Part shown: piece after piece, positions 25,469-33,989 of the stretch
Numbering within the stretch: the stretch's first letter is position 1
How the letters are laid out: each line of letters opens with the position of its first letter
Assembly (NCBI GenBank): GCA_029210945.1
Contig: JARGGH010000021.1
Coordinates: 1-54,698, forward strand
DNA from: Anaerolineales bacterium
GTDB taxonomy: Bacteria > Chloroflexota > Anaerolineae > Anaerolineales > E44-bin32
Direction: 5' to 3'
Length of the DNA: 54,698 nt
The notes under the pieces: model-generated
Told to the model about the DNA's origin: nothing
Seen by the model: the letters and a program-made list of their open reading frames with translations, nothing else
The model's database searches: none
Translations under genes and position numbers: made by a program

Positions 25469-26617
25469 CTAGATCGGACGACCTTTCCATGTGCGCCTTC
25501 CACGCAGCCGCTGGACCAGCCCGTCGAGGTTTACGACACCCATCAAGAAGTCAGTGATCGGGAGCAGCAGAAGATAGGTCAGCGGGACATTGTGTATGCG
25601 CAGAGCCATGGCGTGCATTGCGTACCAGGCTGCCGAGCCAATTGCAGCCGCGCTCAGCGCGGCAACTGCGATCCATGTATTTTCAGAGCCCAGCCTGACT
25701 GCCAGCCATAAGGGGTATCCCCAGGGGAAAACCGCCGCGAAGAACGCGTTCAGCACCGCGAGGGCTGTCAGCGTCGGTCCGAAAAGTTCAGAGCCGTTGC
25801 GGGCGAGCGCGTTCCAGAGGGTCGACAAATCACGGTACATTCGTGTGCGGATCAAGTCCCCTCCACCACGGATGGCGATGCGAAACCCTGCCCGCTTGAC
25901 ACGCTTTGCAATCTCTACGTCCTCAAGCACCGCTGCTCGGACGCTGCGGTGACCGTCCACTTCGTTATACACAGCACGGTGAAGGAGGATGAACTGGCCG
26001 TTGGCCATCGCTGCCCGGTCGGAGGGGTCGTTGATGCGCCGCGCGTCGAGCAGCATCATCAAAGTGAGAAACGGGACGGGCATCAGCAGCCTCTCCCAGA
26101 AACTCTTCATCACCTGATGTGGGTGCAGTGAGAGCAGATCCAGCTGGTGCTTCTGGGTTTCGGCGATAGCGGTGGCGATCAGCGCGGACTCCGCTCGCGT
26201 GTCAGCATCGGTGAAACACAGCCAATCGCCCTGCGCATGCTGCGCGCCGTGCCAGCAGGCGTTCTGTTTGCCGCGCCATCCGGGCGGTAAGGGCGGCGCC
26301 TGGAGCAAATCGAGGCGGGGTTCGGAGGCTGCCAACCGTTCGACGATGGCTGGCGTGTCGTCACTTGAGTTGTCATCCACGGCGAGAATGTCAAGAGAGC
26401 CGCGTGGATAATCCTGGGTAAGCAGGCCCTTCAGGCAGGCTTCGATATTGGCTTCTTCATCGCGTGCGGGGATGATGACCGTTACGCTGGGTGTGGGTTC
26501 CGGGTGTCTCGACCGCGCTTTAAGTTTCCCTAAAGACCGGTACCGGTCGCGGATCAACCAGTACAACGCGATCATGACTCCCATCCAGAGCAGCGCGATG
26601 ATGAGATGGATCGTCAC
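25469..26617 (-). CDS. Family 2 glycosyltransferase, membrane-anchored
   Basis: A 382-residue inverting glycosyltransferase of the GT-A fold with the catalytic domain on the cytoplasmic side. An N-terminal helix (1-20) precedes the domain TVIIPARDEEANIEACL. Next come the nucleotide-binding VDDNSSDDT, the metal-binding DxD in FTDADT, a block-III area with SLHPHQVMKSFWERLL and the ED-type acid region AAVLEDVEIAKRV. Three or four helices at the C-terminus follow the NALARNGSELFGP segment. The layout is like that of HpnB/CrtQ-type transferases linked to hopanoid or carotenoid glycosides. The start overlaps the end of the ferredoxin-like gene by four bases (ATGA on the minus strand), so the two are translationally coupled. 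Confidence 0.85.
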   Translation of the reverse strand: MTIHLIIALLWMGVMIALYWLIRDRYRSLGKLKARSRHPEPTPSVTVIIPARDEEANIEACLKGLLTQDYPRGSLDILAVDDNSSDDTPAIVERLAASEPRLDLLQAPPLPPGWRGKQNACWHGAQHAQGDWLCFTDADTRAESALIATAIAETQKHQLDLLSLHPHQVMKSFWERLLMPVPFLTLMMLLDARRINDPSDRAAMANGQFILLHRAVYNEVDGHRSVRAAVLEDVEIAKRVKRAGFRIAIRGGGDLIRTRMYRDLSTLWNALARNGSELFGPTLTALAVLNAFFAAVFPWGYPLWLAVRLGSENTWIAVAALSAAAIGSAAWYAMHAMALRIHNVPLTYLLLLPITDFLMGVVNLDGLVQRLRGRRTWKGRPI

Positions 26618-27435
26618 AGCGAACGCACATCCACCAGCGGGGAGATTCTGTTGATTGTGGATTGGATGAATTCATTGTCCTCCACGTTAAACGTGATCGC
26701 CTCCTCCGGGCAGGCACCCACGCAGCGACCACAGCCCAAACATCCGTCGCCGATCCGTGCTCTCCCGGAAACCATCGTGATCGCAGAGACGAAACATATG
26801 TCGTCGGCGCAGAGTTCACAGCCAGTGCAATTATCGGTTACCACCACGCTGACCCCCGGAATCCGCTGAAGAGCGGCGCGTATCCCCGCATTCAGTTCAG
26901 GATGCATACGCCAGAGGCAGCAGCACGGGCAGCAGCTGCACACGGTCAGCAGCTTGTCGCCCGGACCCACACCCAGCCAGACCGTATCGAGCTTATTGCG
27001 GCCGATCAAATGGACCAGACCAGCCCGCCTCGCTCGTTCGACGTGGGCGCGGGCTTCCACTCTGCTGGCCGGTCTTCCCAGGCGCCGGTTAATTCCACGC
27101 GCAGCCGCACCCATAAACAGGCAGCCGAGGTCGACCGGAAAATCGCGGCAGTCAGATGCGCTGCGGCAAATGCATTCATCCATGATCCACAGGTCGCTCG
27201 CCTCCTGGATGAAGTGATCGATAATCTGCTCCGGCACGACGTATTCCGTCTGCATGGAAGGTGATTCACCGACCGGAATGCGCAGGTTTTTCGGAAGGTA
27301 GATGAGTTCGTCGCCCTTGAAAAGCCAGCGTTGGACGATAGCCCCGATGGGTTTGATCTGCGTGAGCCGCGCGAATTGGAAACGCCCGGGAAAACTCCGC
27401 TTGAGCATCTCGACAAACCAGAGCGGCCGGCTCAT
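26614..27435 (-). CDS. Cys-rich 4Fe-4S ferredoxin-like protein
   Basis: A 273-residue iron-sulfur protein. The C-terminal quarter has two [4Fe-4S] motifs: CTGCELCADDIC and CLGCGRCVGACPEEA. In addition the centre carries CICRSASDCRDFPVDLGC and the very dense CSCCPCCCLWR, which may bind further clusters or another cofactor. A helical region lies between (GINRRLGRPASRVEARAHVERARRAG). The total is over twenty cysteines. No signal peptide is seen; it may act in electron transfer in the cytoplasm. Its end overlaps the glycosyltransferase start, an unexpected pairing: the two could belong to one glycolipid or isoprenoid modification pathway, but nothing shows this directly. GAGGAG precedes the ATG. 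Confidence 0.85.
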   Translation of the reverse strand: MSRPLWFVEMLKRSFPGRFQFARLTQIKPIGAIVQRWLFKGDELIYLPKNLRIPVGESPSMQTEYVVPEQIIDHFIQEASDLWIMDECICRSASDCRDFPVDLGCLFMGAAARGINRRLGRPASRVEARAHVERARRAGLVHLIGRNKLDTVWLGVGPGDKLLTVCSCCPCCCLWRMHPELNAGIRAALQRIPGVSVVVTDNCTGCELCADDICFVSAITMVSGRARIGDGCLGCGRCVGACPEEAITFNVEDNEFIQSTINRISPLVDVRSL

Positions 27436-27691
27436 GAAGTCATTCTCCTCTTCGAATGATTTGAGATTCTACATTGAGCCGGGGTAAGAGGCGAATGTCA
27501 TCTGGCGCTCAAACGGCCGCTCAAGACCGTCGCTTACCTTGCCCCACAATCGGTGAATCGCCGGTTGCGATCGTTTTGTCATTGCCAGGCTGATGGAACT
27601 GTCAGAGGCACCGTGTCGCTCAACCCGTGTCTCTCCGATTCGCCCTTCACGTGTACAATATGCGCAGACCAGGCAGGAGCGGGAAGGACAC

Positions 27692-28795
27692 ATGAGTCTC
27701 AGCATCGGCATCGTCGGCCTTCCGAACGTCGGCAAGAGCACGACCTTCAACGCGCTCACAAAGGCGCAGAACGCGGAGGTCGCCAGCTATCCTTTCTGCA
27801 CGATCGAGCCCAACCGTGCCATCGTCCCGATCCCTGACGCGCGGGTGAGAACTATCCAGGAGACCGCCGGAAGGCCGAGCTCGATATTCGCCACGATTGA
27901 GTTTGTCGACATCGCCGGCCTGGTGAAGGGTGCCAGCCGAGGTGAGGGGCTGGGTAACAAGTTCCTGGCAAACATCCGTGATGTCGACCTGATTGTGCAC
28001 ATCGTGCGCTGTTTTGATGACCCCAACGTGCCCCATGTTTCCGGGGAGCCTGACCCGCTCAACGACATCGCGGTCGTGACCACCGAATTGATGCTCGCCG
28101 ATCTTCAGCAGCTCGAGCGCAAACTTGAACGCCTCGAGAGCCAGGTCAAGGGCGATCCCAAAACTTACTTGCCCATACAGGCGCTCGCGCAGCGGTTGTA
28201 CGAACATCTCGACTCGGGCAAACCGATCTCGACCCATGCAGAAAAGGGCAAACCGGTTTTCGACCAGCTCTCGAATGAGATGCGCTTCCTGAGCGCCAAA
28301 CCGGTGATCTACGTGGCCAATGTGGATGAGACAGACCTTCGAACAGAGACGGACTGCGAGAGGGTGATCACTGGCGTCGCGGCGGAGCAGGGGGCTGATC
28401 TGGTGAAGATCTGTGCCAAACTGGAAGAGGAAATAATCGATCTGCCCCCGGATGAACAGCGGGAGTTTCTTGAACTGGCCGGCGTGCAGGAGAGCGGGTT
28501 GGAGAAAGTCATTCGATTGAGCTACGACCGGCTTGGATTAATCAGTTTCTTCACCATGAATGAAAATGAGGTCCGCGCCTGGACGGTTTCGCGCGGCGAA
28601 AAAGCCCCCGCCGCAGCGGGCAAGATCCACACGGACTTCGAACGCGGCTTTATTAAAGCAGAAGTGGTCCCGTTCGATATTTTTATGGAGTACGGCAGCA
28701 TCCAGGCTGTGCGCGAGGCGGGCAAGATGCGCGTGGAGGGCAAAGAGTATCTCGTTCGGGATGGTGATTTGATCTACTTCCGGTTTAACGTGTAG
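27692..28795 (+). CDS. ychF: YchF / Obg-like ATPase
   Basis: A 367-residue ribosome-associated P-loop ATPase of the Obg group, widespread in bacteria and eukaryotes and linked to translation and oxidative stress response. It has GLPNVGKST (G1), DIAGLVKGAS (G3 region), and NVDE in place of NKxD, which gives the family its preference for ATP. A coiled-coil insertion (about residues 125-175) and a C-terminal TGS domain (FFTMNENEVRAW, then MRVEGKEYLVRDGDLIYFRF) complete it. ATG 27692 is chosen because the conserved N-terminus MSLSIGIVGLP starts there and GGAAGGA lies upstream. Confidence 0.96.
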   Translation: MSLSIGIVGLPNVGKSTTFNALTKAQNAEVASYPFCTIEPNRAIVPIPDARVRTIQETAGRPSSIFATIEFVDIAGLVKGASRGEGLGNKFLANIRDVDLIVHIVRCFDDPNVPHVSGEPDPLNDIAVVTTELMLADLQQLERKLERLESQVKGDPKTYLPIQALAQRLYEHLDSGKPISTHAEKGKPVFDQLSNEMRFLSAKPVIYVANVDETDLRTETDCERVITGVAAEQGADLVKICAKLEEEIIDLPPDEQREFLELAGVQESGLEKVIRLSYDRLGLISFFTMNENEVRAWTVSRGEKAPAAAGKIHTDFERGFIKAEVVPFDIFMEYGSIQAVREAGKMRVEGKEYLVRDGDLIYFRFNV

Positions 28796-28930
28796 TTTCT
28801 GTCTGCCAGCGGAGGCAAGCTTCCCGGGCCCGGCAGCCCGGATATGGAAATGCTGTGATCGGGAGTTCTCTTGTGTCCGGCCTTTGCGGCCACCTTCAGG
28901 GATCGAGGTCGAAAGAAGAGGAGAGCGGAA

Positions 28931-29773
28931 ATGTCTGAAAGCCCATCAAGAAAGCAAGGGTTGATCTGGGGCGGGTTGTTGATCGTATTCGGTGTGATCG
29001 GTCTGTTCGATTCGTTCATGAATCTGAGCCTGTGGATCTGGGTGGCGACAATGGTTGTCTCCGGACTGGGGGTGCTGGCCGTCTACTTTGCGGATCAAAC
29101 GGAGTGGTGGCCGCTCATTCCGGCTTATATCTTGCTCGTGTTGTCGATCTTCGTCGGGGCCGTTGAGCTTGAGATCCTGCGTGGTGCTCTGATTGCGCCG
29201 GTCGTTCTGACGGTCGCAGCGATCCCATTTCTGATCGTGTATTTCCGAGACCGGTCGCAGTGGTGGCCGCTGATCCCGGCCTACGTGCTGCTGCTCATCG
29301 CGGCGATGGTTGCGCTGATAGACACTGGATTGCTGGGGGATGTCTGGACGGCAACGTTTATCCTCGGCGGGATCGGGCTGCCTTTCCTGGTTGTGTACCT
29401 GCGGGATCGAAAAAACTGGTGGGCACTGATCCCGGCTTATGTCATGTTCGCCGTTGGTTTAATGGTCGGTTTGATCGACAATCGAGTTCTGCAAGACAGC
29501 CTCATTCCGGCATATGTCTTGTTGTCGATCGCGCTGCCGTTCTTCGTCGTGTATGCGACAGATACTTCCCGCTGGTGGCCGCTGATCCCTGGTGGGGTCC
29601 TGGCGATGATGGGAGTCATCTTCCTGATGACTGGAGAGCTGCTTGGATTTGTTGTTCCGATCCTGATCATCATCGCTGGAGTGCTGGTCCTGGGGGGCCA
29701 GTTTTTACCCTGGTCTCCGGGCAAAGAGACAGAAAAGTCAGAGGAGGACGGGGGCTCGCTTACCGAAGATTGA
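28931..29773 (+). CDS. Membrane protein with four WWPLIP-type repeats
   Basis: A 280-residue integral membrane protein built of four similar units of about 60 residues. Each begins with a short hydrophilic hairpin and the aromatic block: ADQTEWWPLIPAYILL, RDRSQWWPLIPAYVLL, RDRKNWWALIPAYVMF and TDTSRWWPLIPGGVLA. Each block is followed by a pair of hydrophobic helices. A cytoplasmic N-terminus with SRKQG and an acidic C-terminal tail (ETEKSEEDGG) flank the repeats. ATG 28931 follows GAGGAG. No family is recognised with certainty. The tandem layout suggests duplication of a two-helix unit, making a bundle of eight or more helices with the Trp pairs at one membrane face. It lies downstream of ychF and may share its transcript. 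Confidence 0.8.
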   Translation: MSESPSRKQGLIWGGLLIVFGVIGLFDSFMNLSLWIWVATMVVSGLGVLAVYFADQTEWWPLIPAYILLVLSIFVGAVELEILRGALIAPVVLTVAAIPFLIVYFRDRSQWWPLIPAYVLLLIAAMVALIDTGLLGDVWTATFILGGIGLPFLVVYLRDRKNWWALIPAYVMFAVGLMVGLIDNRVLQDSLIPAYVLLSIALPFFVVYATDTSRWWPLIPGGVLAMMGVIFLMTGELLGFVVPILIIIAGVLVLGGQFLPWSPGKETEKSEEDGGSLTED

Positions 29774-29919
29774 AGAACAGTCTCATTGACGGCCGGCGGT
29801 GATCCTCCAGGCTGAAGTATTAAAATTTCATGAATCTCCTCTGGATTCGGCCGGCGCACGCTATTCATCGGTTAGACTAGGTTCAACTTGCAAAGTGTTC
29901 CAAAATCGGGACGGTTGTT

Positions 29920-30084
29920 GTGAGCTTAAAAGACGAACAGAAACGCGTTCAAAGAGAGCGGCGCTACCCCCCATTCTGGGAGCGTGCCGTCCCGGTCATG
30001 GTGGCGGTGATCGCGATCGTCATCACCGCGCTGCTTGTGATCGCGATTCTGGTCGCATTGGGGATGTTCCCCGGCTCCCCCTGA
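29920..30084 (+). CDS. Small single-helix membrane peptide, 54 residues
   Basis: A 54-residue open frame from GTG 29920. It begins with a charged, soluble stretch (VSLKDEQKRVQRERRYPPFWER), then has one strongly hydrophobic helix (AVPVMVAVIAIVITALLVIAILVALGMF) and ends in PGSP. The amphipathic and basic start, the single Val/Ile/Ala helix and its place between two membrane-protein genes on the same strand make it likely to be real. The ribosome binding site is poor (GGGACGG). It is separated from the next gene by 39 bases. Confidence 0.55.
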   Translation: MSLKDEQKRVQRERRYPPFWERAVPVMVAVIAIVITALLVIAILVALGMFPGSP

Positions 30085-30123
30085 GTGTTCGAGGGCGAGC
30101 ATCGGTAGATTGGGAGGTCAAGC

Positions 30124-30846
30124 GTGGAATTCACTAACATCATCCTGCCGTTTAGTTCGAGCCTGATCAGCTTCGTTTTTGCTTATTTCGTCCTCAAAAG
30201 GTATCTGGCCCGGCGGGGACCGCACCTGCTGCTCTGGGGCATCGGCATGATCTTCTACGGCATCGGCGGTTTCACTGAAGGTTACCATGGTCTCTTTGGT
30301 TGGAACCCGGTGATCTTCCGGTTTTGGTACCTGTTTGGAGCGATTCTGGTGGCGGCCTGGTTGGGTCAGGGGACTGTCTATTTGCTGGCCAGGAGGCGTT
30401 GGGCGAATACCTTCATGATCTTGCTGGCGCTGGGCTCGATTTACGGAGCACTGCGGGTTTTCGGGGCAGAGCTGGATCCTTCCTTGATGACGACTAGCGT
30501 GCACACCGGCAGTGAGATGAGCGGGCATGCTATCGTGACCCCCGGGGTTAGATTACTGACACCCTTCTTTAATATCTACGGGACGTTCACGCTCGTAGGT
30601 GGCGCAGCATATTCCGCGTGGTTGTTCTGGCGGAAGCGCGTGCTCCTGCATCGCACGATCGGGAACTTGTTGATCGCCGTGGGAGCGATGCTGCCGGCAT
30701 TCGGTGGGACCTTCAGCCGCATGGGCATCAGCGGTGCTCTCTACTTGAGCGAGCTGCTGGGGGCGGTCGTGATGTTCATCGGGTTCTGGCGGGCGGTGAC
30801 GCCGATCGGTGAAACGGATGCGCAGTCTGCAGAAGTGCCGGTATAA
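30124..30846 (+). CDS. Seven-helix membrane protein of unknown function
   Basis: A 240-residue integral membrane protein with about seven helices and short loops; one larger outside loop (DPSLMTTSVHTGSEMSGHAIVTPG) is present. GTG 30124 is preceded by GGGAGG. The first loop holds a short charged RYLARRGPH turn. No family is recognised; the overall outline recalls the other 7-TM protein at 14321. A perfect terminator hairpin lies 10 bases after the stop, so it is the last gene of the unit that may start at ychF or the repeat protein. Confidence 0.7.
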   Translation: MEFTNIILPFSSSLISFVFAYFVLKRYLARRGPHLLLWGIGMIFYGIGGFTEGYHGLFGWNPVIFRFWYLFGAILVAAWLGQGTVYLLARRRWANTFMILLALGSIYGALRVFGAELDPSLMTTSVHTGSEMSGHAIVTPGVRLLTPFFNIYGTFTLVGGAAYSAWLFWRKRVLLHRTIGNLLIAVGAMLPAFGGTFSRMGISGALYLSELLGAVVMFIGFWRAVTPIGETDAQSAEVPV

Positions 30847-30856
30847 GCAAGACCTG

Positions 30857-30882
30857 ATCCCTGCGGAAGCAGGGATTTTTTT
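30857..30882 (+). terminator. Rho-independent terminator after 7-TM gene
   Basis: ATCCCTGC pairs with GCAGGGAT around a GGAA tetraloop, followed by an uninterrupted T-run. It is a textbook terminator. Confidence 0.92.
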
Positions 30883-31020
30883 CGTAAGGTGAAAGAAAGG
30901 AGCATCGGCCCCCTCAACGGATATACTAGGAACAGGGTCCCATGTGTGGTGTGAAACATATGGGAGTAACAACCGTTATCAAAGATGGATCTGAACTTAT
31001 CTATCTTGCGAGGGAAAAAC

Positions 31021-31410
31021 ATGAGCAAACCACTGGTTCTATTGATCGATGATGAGATCGCATATGCAAAGGTAATCGGGGAGGCACTGCAGAAGTACGG
31101 TTTTGAGGTCGTGCTCGCCGCAAACGCCGGCGAAGCGCTCGAGCTCTTCCAGCAGACCAAACCGAGCCTGATTCTTCTGGACGTTATGATGCCCGAGATC
31201 GACGGGCTGACATTATTGAAATGGCTTCGAGAGCATTCGGAACAGGATGATCTCCCGATTCATGTGGTGAGCGCCAAGGCTCAGGAGGCGGATAAGGAAG
31301 CTGCGCTGAAGGCCGGCGCGAGCGGGTTCATCGCCAAGCCTTTTTCGCTGGATGAGCTGCTGCAAACCGTTGGCAGTTACCTGCCCAACGGGGCGAAAAG
31401 CTTGATGTAA
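31021..31410 (+). CDS. Receiver-only response regulator (CheY-like)
   Basis: A 129-residue single-domain receiver. The acidic pair is D10-D11 in LLIDDE and the phosphoacceptor is D54 in LILLDVMMP. The switch residue is Ser in VVSAKAQE and the lysine is in FIAKPFS. There is no output domain. ATG 31021 has GAGGG upstream; a longer frame from 30985 (ATG) adds a non-homologous leader. No kinase lies next to it, so its partner must be elsewhere, for instance the kinase at 17944. It is flanked by terminators on both sides, so it is a single-gene transcript. Confidence 0.9.
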   Translation: MSKPLVLLIDDEIAYAKVIGEALQKYGFEVVLAANAGEALELFQQTKPSLILLDVMMPEIDGLTLLKWLREHSEQDDLPIHVVSAKAQEADKEAALKAGASGFIAKPFSLDELLQTVGSYLPNGAKSLM

Positions 31411-31435
31411 CAGTCAAATTATCATGATTAACGAA

Positions 31436-31462
31436 GAGCCACCCGCCCGGGTGGCTCTTTTT
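31436..31462. terminator. Bidirectional terminator between receiver gene and bipA
   Basis: GAGCCACCCG pairs with CGGGTGGCTC around two bases, followed by five Ts on the plus strand. On the minus strand the A-rich start gives a short U-stretch, so it can serve bipA too. Confidence 0.85.
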
Positions 31463-31488
31463 AGATCGAAGCGCCGGATAATTATCGA

Positions 31489-33339
31489 TCAGGCTCTCAG
31501 TGCTTCTTTCGTGCGTTTGAGATCTTTTTCCCGCTGGCGTGTGTCCAGCTTGCGCTTACGGATGCGCAGGCTGCTCGGCGTGATCTCAAGAAGTTCGTCT
31601 TCACCGAGGTACTCGATCGCTTCGTCGAGACTCATCTCGCGCGGCGGGGTAAGGCGCTCGTCGATTTCTTTGAATGAAGCACGGTGGTTGGTTACATGGC
31701 GTTTCTTACAGACGTTGACAACCAGATCGCCGGGGCGCTGGTGCTCACCGATGACCATCCCCTCATATACTTCCACGCCTGCCCCCAGGAAGAGATGGCC
31801 GCGCTCCTCGGCGTTTTTCAAGCCGTAGGTTGTTGTGATCCCGGGTTCCCAGGCGACGAGTGATCCCTGGGCGCGCGTGATGCTCCCGTTGGAGAGCGGC
31901 AGGTAATCGTGGAAGATGCTGTGGAGAAAACCGGCGCCGCGTGTGGCGGTCAGGAAACGATGGCGGAAGCCTAACAAACCGCGTGTCGGCACCAGATACC
32001 GCAACCGTACGCCCTCATCGCCCTCATTTTGCATGTCGAGCATCCGTCCTTGCCGGGTTCCGAGGATCTCGACAACCGTCCCGAGCGCCTCGCGTGAAGT
32101 CTCGATATAGACTTCTTCATACGGCTCGTACACGCCCCCGTCATTCGTGTGCAGGATCACTTCTGGGCGGGAGACTTCAAATTCGTACCCTTCCCGGCGC
32201 ATGTTCTCCATCAAGATTGCCAGATGAAGTTCGCCGCGACCGGAGACGACGAATTGATCGGCCGATTCCGTCTCCTCCACCCGCAACGCGACGTTGGTTC
32301 GCAGTTCGTTGAATAAACGCTCGCGCAGCTTGCGCGAGGTGCTGTAGGTGCCCTCGTGCCCTTGAAATGGCGAGGTGTTGACACCGAAGGTCATGCGCAC
32401 AGTGGGCTCTTCGACATGGATCGATGGAAGCGCCTGGGGGACGTCCGGATCGGTGAGCGTCTCCCCGATTGCGACGTCCTCAAGCCCGGCGATAACGACG
32501 ATTTCACCGGCCTCCGCCTGATCGATCTCTTTTTTATCGAGTCCTTCGAAAGTGTAAAGATACTGCGCGCGATCGTGCAGCTCCTGACCGGAAGGCTTAA
32601 TGCGCAGGATCGGCATCTCGGTCGTGATGCGACCGGCGGTGATCCTGCCGGTGGCGGTCGCCCCGCGATAAGAGTCGTAACCGATCGAGGTGACCAGCAT
32701 TTGGAATGGCGCTTCAGGGTTACCCTGGGGTGGGGGTAAATGATGCAAAATGGCGTTGAAAAGCGGCTGCAAGTCGTCACCGAGTTCGGTCGTCTCCCCG
32801 GCGCGGCCAAAGACGGCATTGGTGTAGACGACTGGAAAATCGGCTTGTTGATCGCTTGCACCGAGCTGGATGAAAAGGTCGAAAGTTTGGTTGAGCGCGC
32901 GACCCGGATCGGCGTCCTTCCGATCAACCTTGTTGATCACCACAACGGCGCGATGTCCCAGGCGAAGGGCATGTTTAAGGACGAAGCGGGTCTGCGGCAT
33001 TGGACCTTCAGCGGCGTCGACCAGGAGCAGCACGCCGTCGACCATGTTGAGCACCCGCTCGACCTCGCCGCCAAAATCGGCGTGCCCGGGTGTGTCGACG
33101 ATGTTGATTTTTACCTCTTCGCCCAGTTCTTGATCGTAGAGTGAGATAGCCGTGTTCTTGGCCAGGATTGTGATCCCGCGCTCACGCTCGAGGTCGTTTG
33201 AATCCAGCACGCGTTCGCTGATCTCCTGGTTCTCACGGAAGATCTGCGCTTGTTTGAGCATCCCGTCGATTAAGGTAGTCTTGCCGTGATCGACGTGTGC
33301 GATAATCGCAATGTTGCGAATTTGATGACGCGGTTCCAT
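31489..33339 (-). CDS. typA: BipA/TypA translational GTPase
   Basis: A 616-residue ribosome-binding GTPase, related to EF-G and LepA, that takes part in 50S assembly and stress or cold adaptation. The GTPase marks are AHVDHGKTT (G1), the RGITI effector (G2), [11 protein letters not shown] (G3) and NKVDR (G4). The beta-barrel domain, the domain V-like region and the C-terminal BipA-specific domain ([17 protein letters not shown], then [19 protein letters not shown]) are all present. ATG 33339 is chosen since AGGTGAG lies four bases before it. The gene is transcribed alone, from a promoter at about 33426-33454, through an 80-base leader with a hairpin followed by a T-rich stretch. Confidence 0.96.
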   Translation of the reverse strand: MEPRHQIRNIAIIAHVDHGKTTLIDGMLKQAQIFRENQEISERVLDSNDLERERGITILAKNTAISLYDQELGEEVKINIVDTPGHADFGGEVERVLNMVDGVLLLVDAAEGPMPQTRFVLKHALRLGHRAVVVINKVDRKDADPGRALNQTFDLFIQLGASDQQADFPVVYTNAVFGRAGETTELGDDLQPLFNAILHHLPPPQGNPEAPFQMLVTSIGYDSYRGATATGRITAGRITTEMPILRIKPSGQELHDRAQYLYTFEGLDKKEIDQAEAGEIVVIAGLEDVAIGETLTDPDVPQALPSIHVEEPTVRMTFGVNTSPFQGHEGTYSTSRKLRERLFNELRTNVALRVEETESADQFVVSGRGELHLAILMENMRREGYEFEVSRPEVILHTNDGGVYEPYEEVYIETSREALGTVVEILGTRQGRMLDMQNEGDEGVRLRYLVPTRGLLGFRHRFLTATRGAGFLHSIFHDYLPLSNGSITRAQGSLVAWEPGITTTYGLKNAEERGHLFLGAGVEVYEGMVIGEHQRPGDLVVNVCKKRHVTNHRASFKEIDERLTPPREMSLDEAIEYLGEDELLEITPSSLRIRKRKLDTRQREKDLKRTKEALRA

Positions 33340-33370
33340 GGGTCTCACCTGTGTTCCAAAATGATCTCAT

Positions 33371-33403
33371 ACAAACAAAGACCTCGGCGACGGAATGCCG
33401 AGG
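33371..33403 (-). promoter_or_regulatory. Attenuator-like hairpin in the bipA leader
   Basis: On the minus strand CCTCGGC pairs with GCCGAGG around an 8-base loop, followed at once by TCTTTGTTTGT. It lies between the predicted transcription start (about 33419) and the bipA start codon, about 32 bases upstream of the ATG. A terminator-like structure in this place would be an attenuator; an end of some other minus-strand transcript is the alternative. Confidence 0.5.
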
Positions 33404-33425
33404 CGTTCGATGTCGTATTGATTGA

Positions 33426-33454
33426 ATCTTATCAGTGCAGAGGTGATTTGTGAA
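33426..33454 (-). promoter_or_regulatory. Promoter candidate for bipA
   Basis: TTCACA and TAAGAT on the minus strand are separated by exactly 17 bases. The -35 box matches the consensus at 5 of 6 positions and the -10 box at 4 of 6. The predicted start lies near 33419, about 80 bases before the bipA ATG. Confidence 0.5.
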
Positions 33455-33609
33455 GGAGGAGCGCCGATCTTGTTTCGGCGCTTCAGGCCGTCGATCCGAT
33501 CAATCGGATGGCTCGCTTCAACTGTCGAGCACGCAAGCAAACTGAATAACCCTGCGGGCTGAGGATCGGGTACGATAGACGCTGAGAAGATCTCCCCGTC
33601 GGTCTGACA

Positions 33610-33894
33610 TTGTCCGACGATATCAGGGCTGAAGTGAGGCAAACGGTGATTGACCCCTGCAATGAGCTGCGCGAGAAGGCTGCATCGGCTCTGAAAGAGC
33701 TGACCGATGCCAGCGAAGCGATGGCGGAATTTTCGGTTGCCGCCCCTTATGAGAGCAGAGATGAGCCCGCAGTGGTGGCCGATTATTTGAAGCGTATGCA
33801 TCAGGCGTTTGAACGCGAACGAATCGCGTGGGAGGCGTATTACGAGATCAACCTCGAGCTTCTGGATTGCATTCGCGCAGCCTATCAAGAGTGA
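33610..33894 (+). CDS. Small helical protein, 94 residues
   Basis: A 94-residue acidic protein that would be almost fully alpha-helical: regular heptads (LREKAASALKELTDASEAMAEF, AYYEINLELLDCIRAAYQE) suggest a coiled coil or helical hairpin. The start is TTG 33610, with no good ribosome binding site. The opposite strand also has a long open frame here, but that one reads as low-quality protein. The heptad pattern and an acidic composition typical of soluble bacterial proteins favour this strand. It is divergent from bipA. No family is recognised. Confidence 0.5.
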   Translation: MSDDIRAEVRQTVIDPCNELREKAASALKELTDASEAMAEFSVAAPYESRDEPAVVADYLKRMHQAFERERIAWEAYYEINLELLDCIRAAYQE

Positions 33895-33922
33895 GGGGCA
33901 CTGACCAGGCAATTTATTCTTT

Positions 33923-33950
33923 TTCACACTGATTGCAAGCAGGCTATACT
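33923..33950 (+). promoter_or_regulatory. Promoter candidate for SDR gene
   Basis: TTCACA and TATACT are separated by 16 bases; both match the consensus at 5 of 6 positions. The predicted start of transcription is near 33957, about 33 bases before the ATG at 33990. Confidence 0.6.
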
Positions 33951-33989
33951 AGCGCTTTAGACAAACAGCGGTTGGCAATGGAGATCGAG

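Noticed and set aside
33367..33927. A 186-residue open frame on the minus strand upstream of bipA
   Set aside because: It covers the bipA promoter and hairpin and reads as a random mix of Ser, Leu, Arg and Cys; the plus-strand 94-residue helical ORF and the promoter explain the region better.
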